Below are positions 45,267 through 56,057 of a stretch of DNA of 64,000 bases, one piece after another. This stretch comes from JAKFWF01 sp963750535 (GTDB taxonomy: Bacteria > Pseudomonadota > Alphaproteobacteria > Rhizobiales > Hyphomicrobiaceae). The notes beneath the pieces were generated by a model, which was not told the DNA's origin, did not search any database, and was given only the letters and a program-made list of their open reading frames with translations. Location: contig CAVVRF010000028.1 of NCBI GenBank assembly GCA_963750535.1, positions 62,001-126,000 on the forward strand, written 5' to 3'. Positions within the stretch are counted from its first letter, which is position 1. The number at the start of each line of letters is the position of its first letter. The position numbers were made by a program, and so were the translations under genes.

Positions 45267-46041
45267 GACCACCCCCCATAGTGGCAGGTAGAGAAAATTC
45301 GTGTTACGCAAACATCAGCGTTCGGCCGGATGGCCGCCTCGTCCATCAAAGTTTCCCACCCACACGTGCTGACGTGTAGCGGAACGACAAACCTGTGCCA
45401 GATCACCTACCCGTCGCCATCCTCAAAAGGAATAGGGCCCACTGGCTCAATCCACTGATTTCAGGTCGTCATCGACCATGCCAATGTCGAGCAGCACGAA
45501 GGTTTGCTGGCACTCGCCGGTTCTGGGCGACAGTAGGCTGCCGTGCTAATCGCGTACGCACGAGCGCCAGTGTCGCGATTGCTGGAGCAACGACAGTTTG
45601 TCGCCGTGCTGCCTTGTCGGTGATCGTGGTCATGTTGTCTGCCTTGCGGGTTGGTGATGTCTCAGCAACAACATTCAACCTCGACCGGCAGCGGCACTGC
45701 CTCGGCTTGCGACACTCGGTGGTCGGCACTGTGGCCCGACTGTCAGGTGATCACCAACTCAGAGGCGTCGATTGGTGACCGCAATCTTCGACGGTCACAG
45801 ACCGTGGGCAACGCCTCGTCAAGAAACAAGTCTCCGCCGCCGCGTTTCGAGGCCGTTATTACGCTGCTCGTGCATTTCCGACCAAAGTCTGAAGTTGATC
45901 CGACTTTGGTCGGTAGTCGAATATTACGGACCTTGGTTAACCTTGACGGAGTTAACCCACAGCGTCACACTAATGTCACAAATGAGATAAGCGCAGTTAG
46001 CCAGCTGTCTTCTGGCCTTTTTTTGCCAAGGGGTGCGGCGT
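45267..46041. other. 775-bp region without a supportable gene
   Basis: Open frames here have Ser/Arg-rich translations with no recognisable domain. A 54-codon leftward frame from 45633 (MTTITDKAARRQTVVAP) is possible but unsupported. The right end probably holds the promoter of the regulator at 46042. Confidence 0.4.
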
Positions 46042-46757
46042 GATGGCGGAAGGTACTAGTGTAATTGTCGTGCAGCCCTACCCAATTCTTCGAGAAGGGC
46101 TGGTCAGGATACTATCCCGAAAGTAGCGGTATGAGCTGCACTGGGTTCGGCTCCGTACCCGAAATCGGAGCAGAAGGTGCGGTCGACGTCTCGAAGCGCG
46201 TCATATTTCTGTTGGATCTCGGTCAGGACAGCAGTGCCGAAACTCAGGGCATCGTTTCCCTGAAGGAACGCTTTCCTGACTGTCCCGTCGTGGTTCTGTC
46301 CGAGCAGTACAGCCAATGCCATTTGCTCAATGCGTTGGAAAGCGGCGCTTGCGGGTACCTGACTAAAGACATCAGTTGCGAGACACTGATCAAATACTTG
46401 GAGTTGGTCGCCCAAGGCGAGCATGTATTCCCAACGCAGGCCCTGCAGTTGCTCTACAATAAAGAATTCTTGAATACGTACAAAGAGCAAACATTCTCTG
46501 AGCCGCGGAAGATCCTCTCCGGCCGCGAGGTCGAGGTGATTAGGTGCCTGAGCCAAGGCAAGTCCAACAAGTTCATTGCGCGGCAATGGGGAATCTCCGA
46601 AGCGACAGTAAAGGTGCACGTCAAGGCCATTCTGCGGAAGATCCATCTCAATAACCGCACCGAGGCTGCCCTCTGGGCGCGGGATCATGGCCTGAGCGTC
46701 GAACAGGCGCTGCCGAGCCTCAACGGGGTCTCCCCGGCTCTACCGGAGCCCAAATAA
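46042..46757 (+). CDS. LuxR/NarL-type response regulator, one -1 frameshift
   Basis: From ATG 46042 the first strand of a receiver domain reads GTSVIVVQPYPILREGLVRI; a stop follows unless one base is added near 46118, which joins SSGMSCTGFGSVPE and gives 238 residues. Receiver: the strand-1 acidic pair is replaced by QP, but Asp in VIFLLDLGQ and Lys in GYLTKD remain. The C-terminal HTH is complete: LSGREVEVIRCLSQGKSNKF and WGISEATVKVHVKAILRKIH. The effect on transcription is unknown; no partner kinase lies nearby. Confidence 0.75.
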
Positions 46758-46837
46758 CACCAAGGGTGACTGCAATTATCGCGTTGCCTTCCGCCCGAAG
46801 TGCGGAAGGAAGAGTTTGTACGAGCAGTTGCGGCAAC

Positions 46838-46859
46838 GTAAGCCTTCGGTGAGCACCGC
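46838..46859 (+). repeat. IS66 left terminal inverted repeat
   Basis: GTAAGCCTTCGGTGAGCACC followed by GC. Matches the inverted right end over 15 consecutive bases. Confidence 0.7.
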
Positions 46860-46864
46860 AGGCA

Positions 46865-47101
46865 CTATGTGTTCGGGTCGCGTTTGCGCGCGAGAAGCGC
46901 GCGTTCCTCGATGATGATCTGCTTGAGGCATTCGATGCCGTATTCGGTGAACGCCGGGCAACCGTCCGCGCCGACACCGATGACCCAGAGGCAGCCCTCC
47001 TCGGGGTCCATGTTGACGGAGATCTCGCGCAGCCACTCCTCGTCCTCACCTAGGATCGCGGCGACATGGGCGATGGTGAAGACGTGAGAGACCGCAGCCA
47101 T
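46865..47101 (-). CDS. IS66-associated small protein downstream of tnpC
   Basis: 78 residues from ATG 47101, two bases after the tnpC stop: HVFTIAHVAAILGEDEEWLR, ISVNMDPEEGCLWVIGVG, FTEYGIECLKQIIIEERALL. A small acidic orf in this place is found in many IS66 elements; its role is unknown. It may be co-translated with tnpC. Confidence 0.65.
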   Translation of the reverse strand: MAAVSHVFTIAHVAAILGEDEEWLREISVNMDPEEGCLWVIGVGADGCPAFTEYGIECLKQIIIEERALLARKRDPNT

Positions 47102-47103
47102 GG

Positions 47104-48636
47104 TCAGGCCGCTCGGGTGAGCGTCGCGCGCGCAGGCTGCCAATTCCAAGGCAGCAGCTCGTCGAGCCGCGACGCGAGATGACCGGCGATGCGTCCGAGG
47201 ACGTCGGCGAGCCAGGCCTGCGGGTCGATGTCGTTCATCTTTGCCGTGACGATAAGGCTGTACATGGCGGCGGCGCGCTCACCGCCACGATCGGAGCCGG
47301 CGAACAGCCATGACTTGCGTCCGAGCGCGATACCGCGAAGGCCGCGTTCGGCGGCGTTGTTTGACAGGCAGACACGGCCGTCGTCGAGGAAGCGCGTGAA
47401 GGCAGGCCAGCGCTTCAACATGTAATCCATGGCCTTGGCGAGATCGCTGCCGCGCGAGAGCTTGGGTCGCTCGGCGCGCATCCAGGCTTTAAGATCGGCG
47501 ACCAACGGCGCACTCAGTTCCTGGCGAGCCGCGCGGCGCTCCTCGCTGCTTTGGCCGTTGATGGCGCGTTCGATCTCGAACAGCCGATCAATGCGCCGGA
47601 CGGCCTCCAGAGCCAGCGGCGAGATCGGCGCCGGCAACTTGCCCTTGGCCTTGCGGCGGGCGCTGTCCTCGATATCGGCGAGAGCGAAGAACGGCCGACG
47701 CGCGTGTGCCCAACATGCTGCTTCCAGAATCGGGCCCGGCGCGCGACCCGTCTCATACAGCCGATTGTAGCCGGAGTAGGCGTCAGCCTGGAGCAGCCCG
47801 CTCCATCGAGCGAGATGCGCCTCGACGTGCTCGCCGCCACGGTCGCGCGAGTAGTAGAACATCGCCGCCGGCGGTGCTCTTCCGCCGAAGGGTCGATCGT
47901 CCCGGACATAGACCCAGCAGCGTCCGGTGTGGGTCTTGCCCTTGGCGAGCACGGGCACCGTCGTGTCATCGCCGTGCAGCCGCTCGGCAGCAAAGACATG
48001 GCGCTCGATACGCCTGAGAAGCGGCTCCAGGACCACGCAGCCGGCGCCAACCTGATCGGCGAGTGTCGACAGGCTCAACGGCACGCCTTCTCGCGCGTAG
48101 CGCTCAGCCTGCCGGTTCAGCGGCTGATGCTGCCCGAACTTCTCGAACAGCAGCATGGCGAGCAGGTGCGGGCCGGCCCAACCGCGCGGTGTGACGTGGA
48201 ATGGCGCCGGCGGCTCGCTGATCCTCTCGCAGTCCCGGCACGTCATCTTCTCGCGCACGTGCTGGATCACCTTCCACTGGCGCGGCACCGCCTCCAGCGT
48301 CTCGGTGACGGTCTCGCCGAGCTTCTTCAGGCGAGCGCCACCGCAGCACGGACACGTCGTTGGCCCCGGCACGATCACGCGCTCGCGCGGCAGATGCTCG
48401 GGCAAGGGTTGGCGGGACGGCCGCTGCCTCGCGAACGCGGCGACCGTCGTCGTCTTGGCGGCAGCTCGCTCGGCGGCGATCTCGTCCTCGGTGGCGGCGG
48501 CCTCCAGGTCCTCGAGTTCCAGCTCCATCTGGTCGATGAGGCGGGCCGTGCGCTCCGAGCGCGGCCCGTAGATCTGGCGCTTCAGCTTGGCGATCTCGAG
48601 GTTCTGGCGCGCAATGGTCGCCGCGTCGTCGGCCAT
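47104..48636 (-). CDS. tnpC: IS66 transposase TnpC
   Basis: 510 residues. Leucine-rich N-terminal helix (ARQNLEIAKLKRQIYGPRSE), zinc finger CPCCGG...CRDCERIS, then the DDE core: ERLHGDDTTVPVLAKGKTHT, LLQADAYSGYNRLYE, and the Glu in RVCLSNNAAERGLRGIALGR. The C-terminal IS66_C domain is KMNDIDPQAWLADVLGRIAG. In-frame coding-like sequence extends about 24 codons upstream without an ATG, so an alternative start is possible. Appears intact. Confidence 0.93.
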   Translation of the reverse strand: MADDAATIARQNLEIAKLKRQIYGPRSERTARLIDQMELELEDLEAAATEDEIAAERAAAKTTTVAAFARQRPSRQPLPEHLPRERVIVPGPTTCPCCGGARLKKLGETVTETLEAVPRQWKVIQHVREKMTCRDCERISEPPAPFHVTPRGWAGPHLLAMLLFEKFGQHQPLNRQAERYAREGVPLSLSTLADQVGAGCVVLEPLLRRIERHVFAAERLHGDDTTVPVLAKGKTHTGRCWVYVRDDRPFGGRAPPAAMFYYSRDRGGEHVEAHLARWSGLLQADAYSGYNRLYETGRAPGPILEAACWAHARRPFFALADIEDSARRKAKGKLPAPISPLALEAVRRIDRLFEIERAINGQSSEERRAARQELSAPLVADLKAWMRAERPKLSRGSDLAKAMDYMLKRWPAFTRFLDDGRVCLSNNAAERGLRGIALGRKSWLFAGSDRGGERAAAMYSLIVTAKMNDIDPQAWLADVLGRIAGHLASRLDELLPWNWQPARATLTRAA

Positions 48637-48757
48637 TTTGGCGCGGGCGAGAGCCAGCTCGGCCTTCAGCGTCGCAATGTCGTCGGGTGGCGAATCGATG
48701 AGCTGAGAGAATCACAATCTCGCCGCCGCCGCTCGCCAAAACCGGCCGCAGAGCGCG

Positions 48758-49105
48758 TTATCCCGCGCGTTCGGGCCGGAATGTGTGGACCGGGTTACGC
48801 CAATCGATCCCGTCGAGCATGTAGGCGAGCTGCGCAGCCGAAATCGCGATGCTGCCGCTGCTCACCGTGGGCCAGACAAAGCGGCCGCGCTCCAGCCTCT
48901 TGGCATAGAGAGACAATCCGAGACCGTCATGCCAAAGGATCTTGATCAGGTCGCCCCTGGCGCCACGGAAGACGAAAAGATCGCCGGCGAACGGATCGCG
49001 GCCGAGCGTCTCCTGCACCTGCAGGGCGAGCCCGTTCATGCCGCGCCGCATGTCGGTGCGCCCAACCGCAAGCCACACGCGCACACCCGAGGGAACCGGG
49101 ATCAT
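48758..49105 (-). CDS. tnpB: IS66 accessory protein TnpB (Orf2)
   Basis: 115 residues from ATG 49105, overlapping the tnpA stop (ATGA). VPSGVRVWLAVGRTDMRRGM, FVFRGARGDLIKILWHDGLG, RGRFVWPTVSSGSIAISAAQ is the IS66 Orf2 signature. Required with TnpA and TnpC for transposition in this family. Confidence 0.93.
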   Translation of the reverse strand: MIPVPSGVRVWLAVGRTDMRRGMNGLALQVQETLGRDPFAGDLFVFRGARGDLIKILWHDGLGLSLYAKRLERGRFVWPTVSSGSIAISAAQLAYMLDGIDWRNPVHTFRPERAG

Positions 49106-49488
49106 CGCTGCCTCAGCACGTCGAGAACCCGCTTGAGGGCCCGGCCGTCGAAGCTCGAACCGACCCGGACGCGGTAGGTACCCGAGACCTCGATCTCGAT
49201 GGCGTCCGAAACTACCGGGGTGGGTGGCGGGGCTGCTTCGAGCTCCGGCTCCGGCGTGACTGTCACCGGCACCAGCCCCGGCGGCGATGGCAAACACGGC
49301 GATGGCGCGCTCGCCTCACGATATAGGCGGCGCCAGCTGAACACCTGGTTCGCGTTGACGTCGTACTGGCGCGCCACAACCGACACCGATGCGCCCGGAG
49401 CGAATGTTGCCGCCACGATCTCGCGCTTCAACGCCTCAGGCCAGCGCTTGTGACGCCGCTTCGCGCCTCTTGTGTCCATATCCGCCAT
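49102..49488 (-). CDS. tnpA: IS66 accessory protein TnpA
   Basis: 128 residues from ATG 49488; ATG 49479 and 49509 are alternatives. KRWPEALKREIVAATFAPGA and VSVVARQYDVNANQVFSWRR form the Orf1 helix-turn-helix. Proline-rich linker, then IEIEVSGTYRVRVGSSFDGR and ALKRVLDVLRQR. First gene of the element. Confidence 0.9.
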   Translation of the reverse strand: MADMDTRGAKRRHKRWPEALKREIVAATFAPGASVSVVARQYDVNANQVFSWRRLYREASAPSPCLPSPPGLVPVTVTPEPELEAAPPPTPVVSDAIEIEVSGTYRVRVGSSFDGRALKRVLDVLRQR

Positions 49489-49559
49489 CGTGGACACATC
49501 CCCGCCCACATCGACCTTCGTGCAGCGGGAGACTTAGCGATCCAGGTCAACACGACAAG

Positions 49560-49581
49560 GCGGTGCTCACCGAAAGCAGAC
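49560..49581 (-). repeat. IS66 right terminal inverted repeat
   Basis: Read leftward: GTCTGCTTTCGGTGAGCACC followed by GC. It begins directly after the codon GCG-TG of the interrupted HD-domain gene. Confidence 0.7.
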
Positions 49582-50505
49582 CACGCATCGGCATCCTCGG
49601 TAGAGTAAGGTCGCCTGGAAGTGAACAAAAGAGAGTGAGGATCGGTGGGGTCTACGACGGGTTGAGTTAGGCAATTCTGTGCCCGCCAGTGGGACTCGGA
49701 AAGGCCGCGCAGTTTAAGAAGCGCATACAAAAAATCGGGAGCCCGTCGCTGGTCAATCTGTGCAGCGTCTGCACACCTCAGCAAACACGCAAGCTTTACG
49801 GGATCAACTTCCCACTCAGTTGGATAACCTGGTGGCGCCCCAATTCTGCGGGGCAGGCGCAGAAGTCAGTTCTTCTATTGACCAATTGTGACTTGCGGCA
49901 ATTTTTCCGATACCATAGCCAGCTAATGAGACCTTAGAGCGAGCATTGTCGAGCAAATGAACGACCTCTTTCGTCGCTATATTCCGCACGAAAAAATCCG
50001 CCAGATGCTCTGCGCGATTCGCGTGCAGAGATCGAAGAGTAGCAAACAGAATATCTTTGAATAGCTCTGCGGGAGGATTGTTTAAGTCGCTCGGTCTGAT
50101 GTTAGTGTATCCGGCGTTTCTATACGCTCCAGCTGCCGCATCGCGCCATTCGGCTGCTTTTTTTAGATCTTCCAATCCATTTTGGAACGAAGCGACGGCG
50201 AGGCCGGCGTCGTGGAGTAGAATAGCGCCCCCAAATACAAAAGCCTCGGTTGGCGTCAATACATAGTCATGCCCGGCGACAATATCGGCTGCGGTCCATA
50301 GGGCATCGAGATGTTCTATGTTATGAAGCGTAAGTTGCGGAATGTCATTTTGAATCTGGCCGACCAAAAGTGATGCATTAATTCGGAAGCTTTCGTATGC
50401 AGCACAGAGCCTAGCTCTTTGGGCATCAAATTTAGTCTCACCCATCCCAGTGCTTAGCGTCGCCTTCCAAAGTCTAGTGTCCTCGTAGATCTTATCGGAG
50501 CGCAC
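49582..50505 (-). pseudogene. HD-domain protein (HD-CE/Hsp90-ATPase type), cut by IS66
   Basis: Start at GTG 50505 with GGGGGG 6 nt upstream. RLWKATLSTGMGETKFDAQR, HNIEHLDALWTAADIV (about 59-72) and FGGAILLHDAGLAVASF with His-Asp at 98-99 form an HD metal domain of the kind fused to Hsp90-like ATPases in bacterial conflict proteins. One extra base near 49830 shifts the frame; beyond it reads PTEWEVDPVKLACLLRCADA, RRAPDFLYALLKLRGLSESH and RRPYSTEDADAW, where the IS66 end begins. The rest of the gene is not found left of the element. Confidence 0.7.
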
Positions 50506-50707
50506 TCGAGACCCCCCGTTGCATGAGTATCTGTGTCGGCACAAAAGCGGCTTATGCTAGCCACGCGTGCATGTCTCTTGGTAGCGCATGGTGGGGTTTG
50601 CGGCTAGGGTTGCATTCGGGGAGAACTTCGTCTGGTCCTGTGGCCCAAGGCTGAACATCTCCGAGCTACCAAGTCACGCCGGCATACGGAGGACCAATTG
50701 CAGCCCA

Positions 50708-51457
50708 TCACCCCGCCAACTTCACACTCGCCTTGCCAAATCCGTCGATCTGGCCTTCTACGACCAGCGGGGCGTCGACCCAGGTGATGCCGGTCAGGCT
50801 GCCGGTGATCACGAACTGGCCGGCGTCGAGCGTATAGCCGGCAGCCGCCAGCGCCTTCGGCAGTAGCGGCAGCGGCAACAGCGGATCGCCGTTCGGATGC
50901 GATCCGGTGCGCTCGGTCTGCACCTTGCCGTCGAACAACTGGCGGCAGGTCGCGCCCTTGAAATTGCGTAACGCGTCGAACTTCTGCACCGTGCCCGACA
51001 CCGCGCCCCGGTTCGAGATCATGTCGGCTACCAGCGTCTCCTTTGGCTGGCCGTCGATCGTGTCATAGCGGCTGTCGCACAGCTCGATGGTGACGACGGT
51101 CGAGTCGATCGCCGCCAGCACCTCGGCGGCGGTGGCGGTCGCGGCGACCGGCCTGCCGAAGCGAAAGCCGAATTCGAGCTCGATGCCGATCCGGCCGGCC
51201 GGCTTCAGGCTGCAGGCCGCGCCGTCGGCGGCGATCAGGCCGGCGAGGATCGGCGCCACCGCGTTGCTGCCGTCCGGGAAGATCGAGATCTTGTAGCCGG
51301 CGATCTTTGCATCCAGCGCCTTCACCACCGCGTGCTGGATCGCGAAGCTTTCGGCGAGGCTGCGCGGAGCGACCGCCTCGGGCAGCGTCTTGATGGTCTT
51401 GCCGCTGCGGCGGGCATCGAGCAGCAGCCTGGCGGCCTCGTCGGTTCGGTTCGGCAT
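50708..51457 (-). CDS. 2-keto-4-pentenoate hydratase-family protein
   Basis: 249 residues from ATG 51457, two bases after the thiolase stop. FAIQHAVVKALDAKIAGYKI, RIGIELEFGFRFGRPV (metal-binding Glu pair), TIELCDSRYDTID, MISNRGAVSGTVQKFD and DAGQFVITGSLTGITWVDAP are the MhpD/FAH-fold pattern. It hydrates or hydrolyses 2-oxo acids in meta-cleavage-type routes. Coupling to a PcaF-like thiolase suggests aromatic or dicarboxylate catabolism. Confidence 0.85.
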   Translation of the reverse strand: MPNRTDEAARLLLDARRSGKTIKTLPEAVAPRSLAESFAIQHAVVKALDAKIAGYKISIFPDGSNAVAPILAGLIAADGAACSLKPAGRIGIELEFGFRFGRPVAATATAAEVLAAIDSTVVTIELCDSRYDTIDGQPKETLVADMISNRGAVSGTVQKFDALRNFKGATCRQLFDGKVQTERTGSHPNGDPLLPLPLLPKALAAAGYTLDAGQFVITGSLTGITWVDAPLVVEGQIDGFGKASVKLAG

Positions 51458-51459
51458 GG

Positions 51460-52665
<1,206 letters not shown>

Positions 52666-52777
52666 GGTGTTCCTCTTTAGTCTGTCGAAGCGCTCTTGCC
52701 TGAGCCCGATTTCCATTGGCGGCGATTTCGGGCATAAGGGCGCGGAAAACGCAAGCGCGACCGCTGACCAAACCCAA

Positions 52778-52870
52778 TGACGTCTTCCCGCGAAGGCGGG
52801 AAGCCAGTCAAATCGCCACTAGGCAGCTCTTTGAGGCTTGTCTGGGTCCCCGCCTTCGCGGGGATGACGG
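52778..52870. repeat. palindromic intergenic repeat ('VWVPAFAGMT' type)
   Basis: Two related hairpins in opposite orientation: CTTCCCGCGAAGGCGGGAAG (about 52784-52803) and TCCCCGCCTTCGCGGGGATG (about 52846-52865). The unit CCCCGCGAAGGCGGGGACCC is a widespread alphaproteobacterial palindromic element whose translation reads VWVPAFAGMT. It lies between the divergent thiolase and der genes and could act as a REP-like element in RNA. Confidence 0.8.
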
Positions 52871-52956
52871 AGAGAAATACTGGGCCAACCCGCACCAATG
52901 GATTGGAAAGAGGGCCAGCAGCGACGATGGCTTGCGACCCGAAAGGCTGCGAGAGA

Positions 52957-54340
52957 ATGTCGAAGACAGCTACCATCGCCATCGTCGGCCGGCCCAACGT
53001 CGGCAAATCGACCTTGTTCAATCGCATGACAGGCAAGCGCACTGCGCTGGTGTCGGACCTGCCCGGCCTGACGCGTGATCGCAAGGAGGGCGTCGCCGAG
53101 ATTTGGGGCCACGACGTGCGCCTGGTCGATACCGCCGGCCTCGAGGAGGCGGCATCCGGCTCGATCGCCGCGCGCATGCGCGCCCAGACCGAAACCGCGA
53201 TCGCCGACGCCGACCTGGTGCTGTTCGTGAGTCGACGCGCGTGCCGGCGTGACGCCGGTCGATCAGGAGTTCGCGCGCATCGTCCGCCAGGCCGGCAACC
53301 GCGCGATCCTGGTCGCCAACAAGTGCGAGGGATCGAAAGGCTCGGAGGGCTTCTACGAGGCCTATGCGCTAGGCCTCGGCGAGCCGGTAGCCATCTCCGC
53401 CGAGCACGGCGAGGGGATGAGCGACCTCTACGGGGATATCGTCGAGGCGCTCGCCCTGGAGATGGACGCCGCTGACGCCAGCGAGGCCGCCGACACCGGG
53501 GCCGAGACCGAGGCGGAGGACGACCCGGCGCGGCCGATCAAGGTCGCGATCGTCGGCCGCCCGAACGCCGGCAAATCCACCCTCGTCAACGCCCTGCTCG
53601 GCGAAGAGCGGATGATCACCGGACCGGAGCCCGGGCTCACGCGCGACGCGGTCGCCACCGACCTTGCCTGGGGCGGGCGCACGATCCGGCTGTTCGATAC
53701 CGCAGGCTTGCGCCGCAAGTCGAAAGTCGAGGACACCGCCGAGAAGCTGGCCACCAGCGACACCATCCGCGCGATCCGATTCGCCGAGGTCGTGGTGCTG
53801 CTGATCGACGCCGAACGCGGCATCGAGCATCAGGACCTGACGATCGCCAGCATGGTCGCCGACGAGGGCCGCGCGCTGGTGATCGCCATCAACAAATGGG
53901 ACCTGGTCGTCGAGAAGCAGAAGCGGCTCAAGGAGTTGCGCGAGATTGCGACTGACCGGCTGGCCCAGTTACCGGGACTGCGGGTGATCACTCTGTCGGC
54001 ACTGGGCGAGCGCGGCGTCGACAAGCTGATGCCCGAGGTGCTGGGCGCCTACGAGATCTGGAACAAGCGGGTGTCGACCAACGATCTCAACCGCTGGCTG
54101 CGCGAGGCGCTGGATCGTCACGCGCCACCGGCGGCGAGTGGGCGGCGCATCAAGATGCGCTACATGACGCAGGTCTCCGCCCGTCCGCCGACGTTTGTCG
54201 TATTCTGCTCCAAGCCGAAGTCGCTGCCGGACAGCTATGTTCGCTATCTGGAGAAGAGCCTGCGCGAGACCTTCGGCTTTCCCGGCGTGCCGATCCGCGT
54301 CAACCTGCGCAAGGGCGACAATCCTTACGCGCGCGATTGA
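52957..54340 (+). CDS. der: ribosome-assembly GTPase Der (EngA), one +1 frameshift
   Basis: Two tandem G domains: IVGRPNVGKSTLFNRMTGKR (G1), DLPGLTRDRK, DTAGLEE, then IVGRPNAGKSTLVNALLGEE, DTAGLRRKSK, INKWDLV, and the C-terminal KH-like domain ending FPGVPIRVNLRKGDNPYARD. At about 53230 GTGAGTCGACGCG has one extra base; without it the text reads LFVVDARAGVTPVDQEF and the protein is 460 residues, the normal length. Der is essential in nearly all bacteria, so this break is very probably a sequence error. Start by ATG 52957 (MSKTATIAIVG). Confidence 0.93.
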
Positions 54341-54402
54341 TCTCAAGCGCGCGGTCGAGGCGCGCCGATCCGTTCATTCTGCCGCCGCCCTGCTCGAGCA
54401 GG

Positions 54403-54825
54403 TCAGTGCTGCAGCTCCTTCGGTACCACGCCGCCGTTCTCGGCAAGCTTGGTCATGACCTGCTTGTGCAGCCAGACGTTCATCGACGCCAAGTCACCCA
54501 TATCGCCGGTGTATTTGAGCTCGGTGGCGAGTTCCTTTCGAGCCTTCAGGCCGCTGTCGAGCTTCAACAGCTTCATCAGGTCGACAATCGACTTGCGCCA
54601 GTCGAGGTCTTCGTCCTGCTTGTCGGCGATACTGTCGAGCATCTTGGCGACGTCGACGTTGGACACCTTTGCGGCTGCACCTGCGACGGCAGGGGCGCCC
54701 GAGCCGGGAGCGGCAGTTGCCGCGCCGGCGGTGGCCGCGGACCCGGCCGACGAGGCTGATGTGGCGGGGGCCGCCTGGGCCGATCCGCCGAAGATCGCGG
54801 CAGCGATTTTTCCGAAGATGCTCAT
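54403..54825 (-). CDS. DUF3597-domain protein
   Basis: 140 residues, ATG 54825 with AAGGAGA upstream. MSIFGKIAAAIFGG, an Ala/Gly/Ser-rich linker (about 15-55), then VDVAKMLDSIADKQDEDLDW and RKSIVDLMKLLKLDSGLKAR, LATELKYTGDMGDLASMNVW, matching DUF3597. The domain is a helical bundle with a LysM-BON-like neighbour in some proteins; its role is unknown. Confidence 0.88.
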   Translation of the reverse strand: MSIFGKIAAAIFGGSAQAAPATSASSAGSAATAGAATAAPGSGAPAVAGAAAKVSNVDVAKMLDSIADKQDEDLDWRKSIVDLMKLLKLDSGLKARKELATELKYTGDMGDLASMNVWLHKQVMTKLAENGGVVPKELQH

Positions 54826-55256
54826 CTTGACCAATCTCCTTGGTTGCAAAGTAAACTTATTATCACGGCGTCACCCTTTCGCGCGCAGTGAATCGAATTC
54901 CTGCGGACCGAATTTGGCCGGACAACCGAGGCTTGCGGGCCTCGCGCCCGCGCCCGCGAACCTCTTGGTGAAGGCGATCAGGGCCTAGCCGGCGGCTGGA
55001 CGCTCGCCCTTCTCGCTGACCGCTGGCTCAACCCTCGCCCATTTGCTCGCGGGATTGTGGTACACAGTATTTTGGTGCGCGTAATATCCGAGCTGGTCCA
55101 ATAGCTTATGGTCAATCTGGAAGCGCCGACCGGGTCGCGCCGCCTGCCGTCGGGGCCGCGAATAATCCGCAGCTGTCGCAACAGGGTTATCGCGCGTTAA
55201 CCATTGCGCGCGATAGTCTGACCAGGGGCAGTGGGGCAACCTGGAAGGGGTCGGCG

Positions 55257-55544
55257 ATGCGCAATCTGCGGCGGGGGTGGGGGCGTTCGGTCGGTCGTGC
55301 GGTGGTGACATTGAGCCTGGCAGCGGTGGCGGCAATCCAGTTCGCCTCGTCGGCACACGCCTACAGCAAGCGGGTTCAGCAGGCCTGCCTCGCCGATTAC
55401 AAGAACCTGTGCCCGCAGTACCGGGTGAACTCGCCGCAGTTGCGCGCCTGCATGGAATCGAAGTCGAGCTCGATCTCGTGGGGCTGCATCGAGGCGCTGA
55501 TGGATAGCGGCGAGCTCGACCGAAGGCGCGTGACGCGCCGATAG
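55257..55544 (+). CDS. secreted Cys-rich-repeat protein
   Basis: 95 residues; GGAAGGGG lies about 8 nt before the ATG. Signal peptide AVVTLSLAAVAAIQFASSAH-A. Mature part: QQACLADYKNLCPQYRVNSP, QLRACMESKSSSISWGCIEA, the C-x6-C...C-x11-C spacing of alphaproteobacterial cysteine-rich-repeat proteins, probably disulphide-bonded in the periplasm. Function unknown. Confidence 0.75.
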   Translation: MRNLRRGWGRSVGRAVVTLSLAAVAAIQFASSAHAYSKRVQQACLADYKNLCPQYRVNSPQLRACMESKSSSISWGCIEALMDSGELDRRRVTRR

Positions 55545-55568
55545 GCACGCTGCCGGCCTCGCCGTCCG

Positions 55569-56057
55569 CTAGTCGAGTGGGCGCGACAAGACGATGGCAT
55601 CGACCGAGGGCGCCTGGTGGCGCGTGTAGTAGCCCTTGCGCCGGCCGACCTCGCAGCAGCCCATGGCCTGATATAGCGCGATGGCAGCGGCATTGTCGGC
55701 GGCGACGTCGAGGAACAGCCGCCTGGCGCCGGCCCGTGTCACCGCCCGCGAGAAGGCGCCGAACAGGATCCGGCCGAGGCCACGCTTCTGCCAGTCCGGT
55801 GCCACCCCGATCGAGATGATCTCCGACACGTCCGCCGCCATCTGGCCGATCACGAACCCGACGGTCGTCGGCGGGATGCCGACCCGCGCGACGAAGGCGA
55901 CCGCCGCCGGCGCCGCCAGCAAAGGCGTCACGCTCGCGACATCCCAGGGCGGATTGAACAGCTTCAGATGCAGGGCGGCGATCTCTTCGGCCGCATCGGG
56001 GTCCGCAATCTTGAGCGAGACGTACTTGGGATCGATCTGATCTTCGGATGACAGCAT
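55569..56057 (-). CDS. rimI: GNAT N-acetyltransferase, RimI-like
   Basis: 162 residues. EIAALHLKLFNPPWD, VGFVIGQMAADVSEIISIGV, PDWQKRGLGRILFGAFSRAV (acetyl-CoA loop Q/RxxGxG/A), FLDVAADNAAAIALYQAMGC, RRKGYYTRH. This is the RimI pattern (acetylation of ribosomal protein S18). The ATG shares its first base with the tsaB stop; the tsaB-rimI pair is a standard arrangement. Confidence 0.88.
   Translation of the reverse strand: MLSSEDQIDPKYVSLKIADPDAAEEIAALHLKLFNPPWDVASVTPLLAAPAAVAFVARVGIPPTTVGFVIGQMAADVSEIISIGVAPDWQKRGLGRILFGAFSRAVTRAGARRLFLDVAADNAAAIALYQAMGCCEVGRRKGYYTRHQAPSVDAIVLSRPLD

Larger units (their letters stand above)
46838..49581. mobile_element. IS66-family insertion sequence, complete
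   Basis: Contains tnpA, tnpB and tnpC plus a small downstream orf, all leftward, bounded by inverted repeats sharing TTCGGTGAGCACCGC (46845-46859 and, inverted, 49560-49574). Outer bases GTAAGCC (left) and GTCTGCT (right) extend the repeat imperfectly. I see no 8-bp target duplication: the left flank GCGGCAAC and right flank CACGCATC differ. This points to an adjacent deletion or rearrangement after insertion. Confidence 0.85.

Noticed and set aside
45651..46043. 130-codon rightward frame before the LuxR regulator
   Set aside because: Its Ser/Arg-rich translation has no domain, and it runs into the promoter region of the regulator.
52777..52956. N-terminal extension of der through the palindromic repeat
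   Set aside because: The extension is the translated repeat (VWVPAFAGMT); the Der family begins at ATG 52957.
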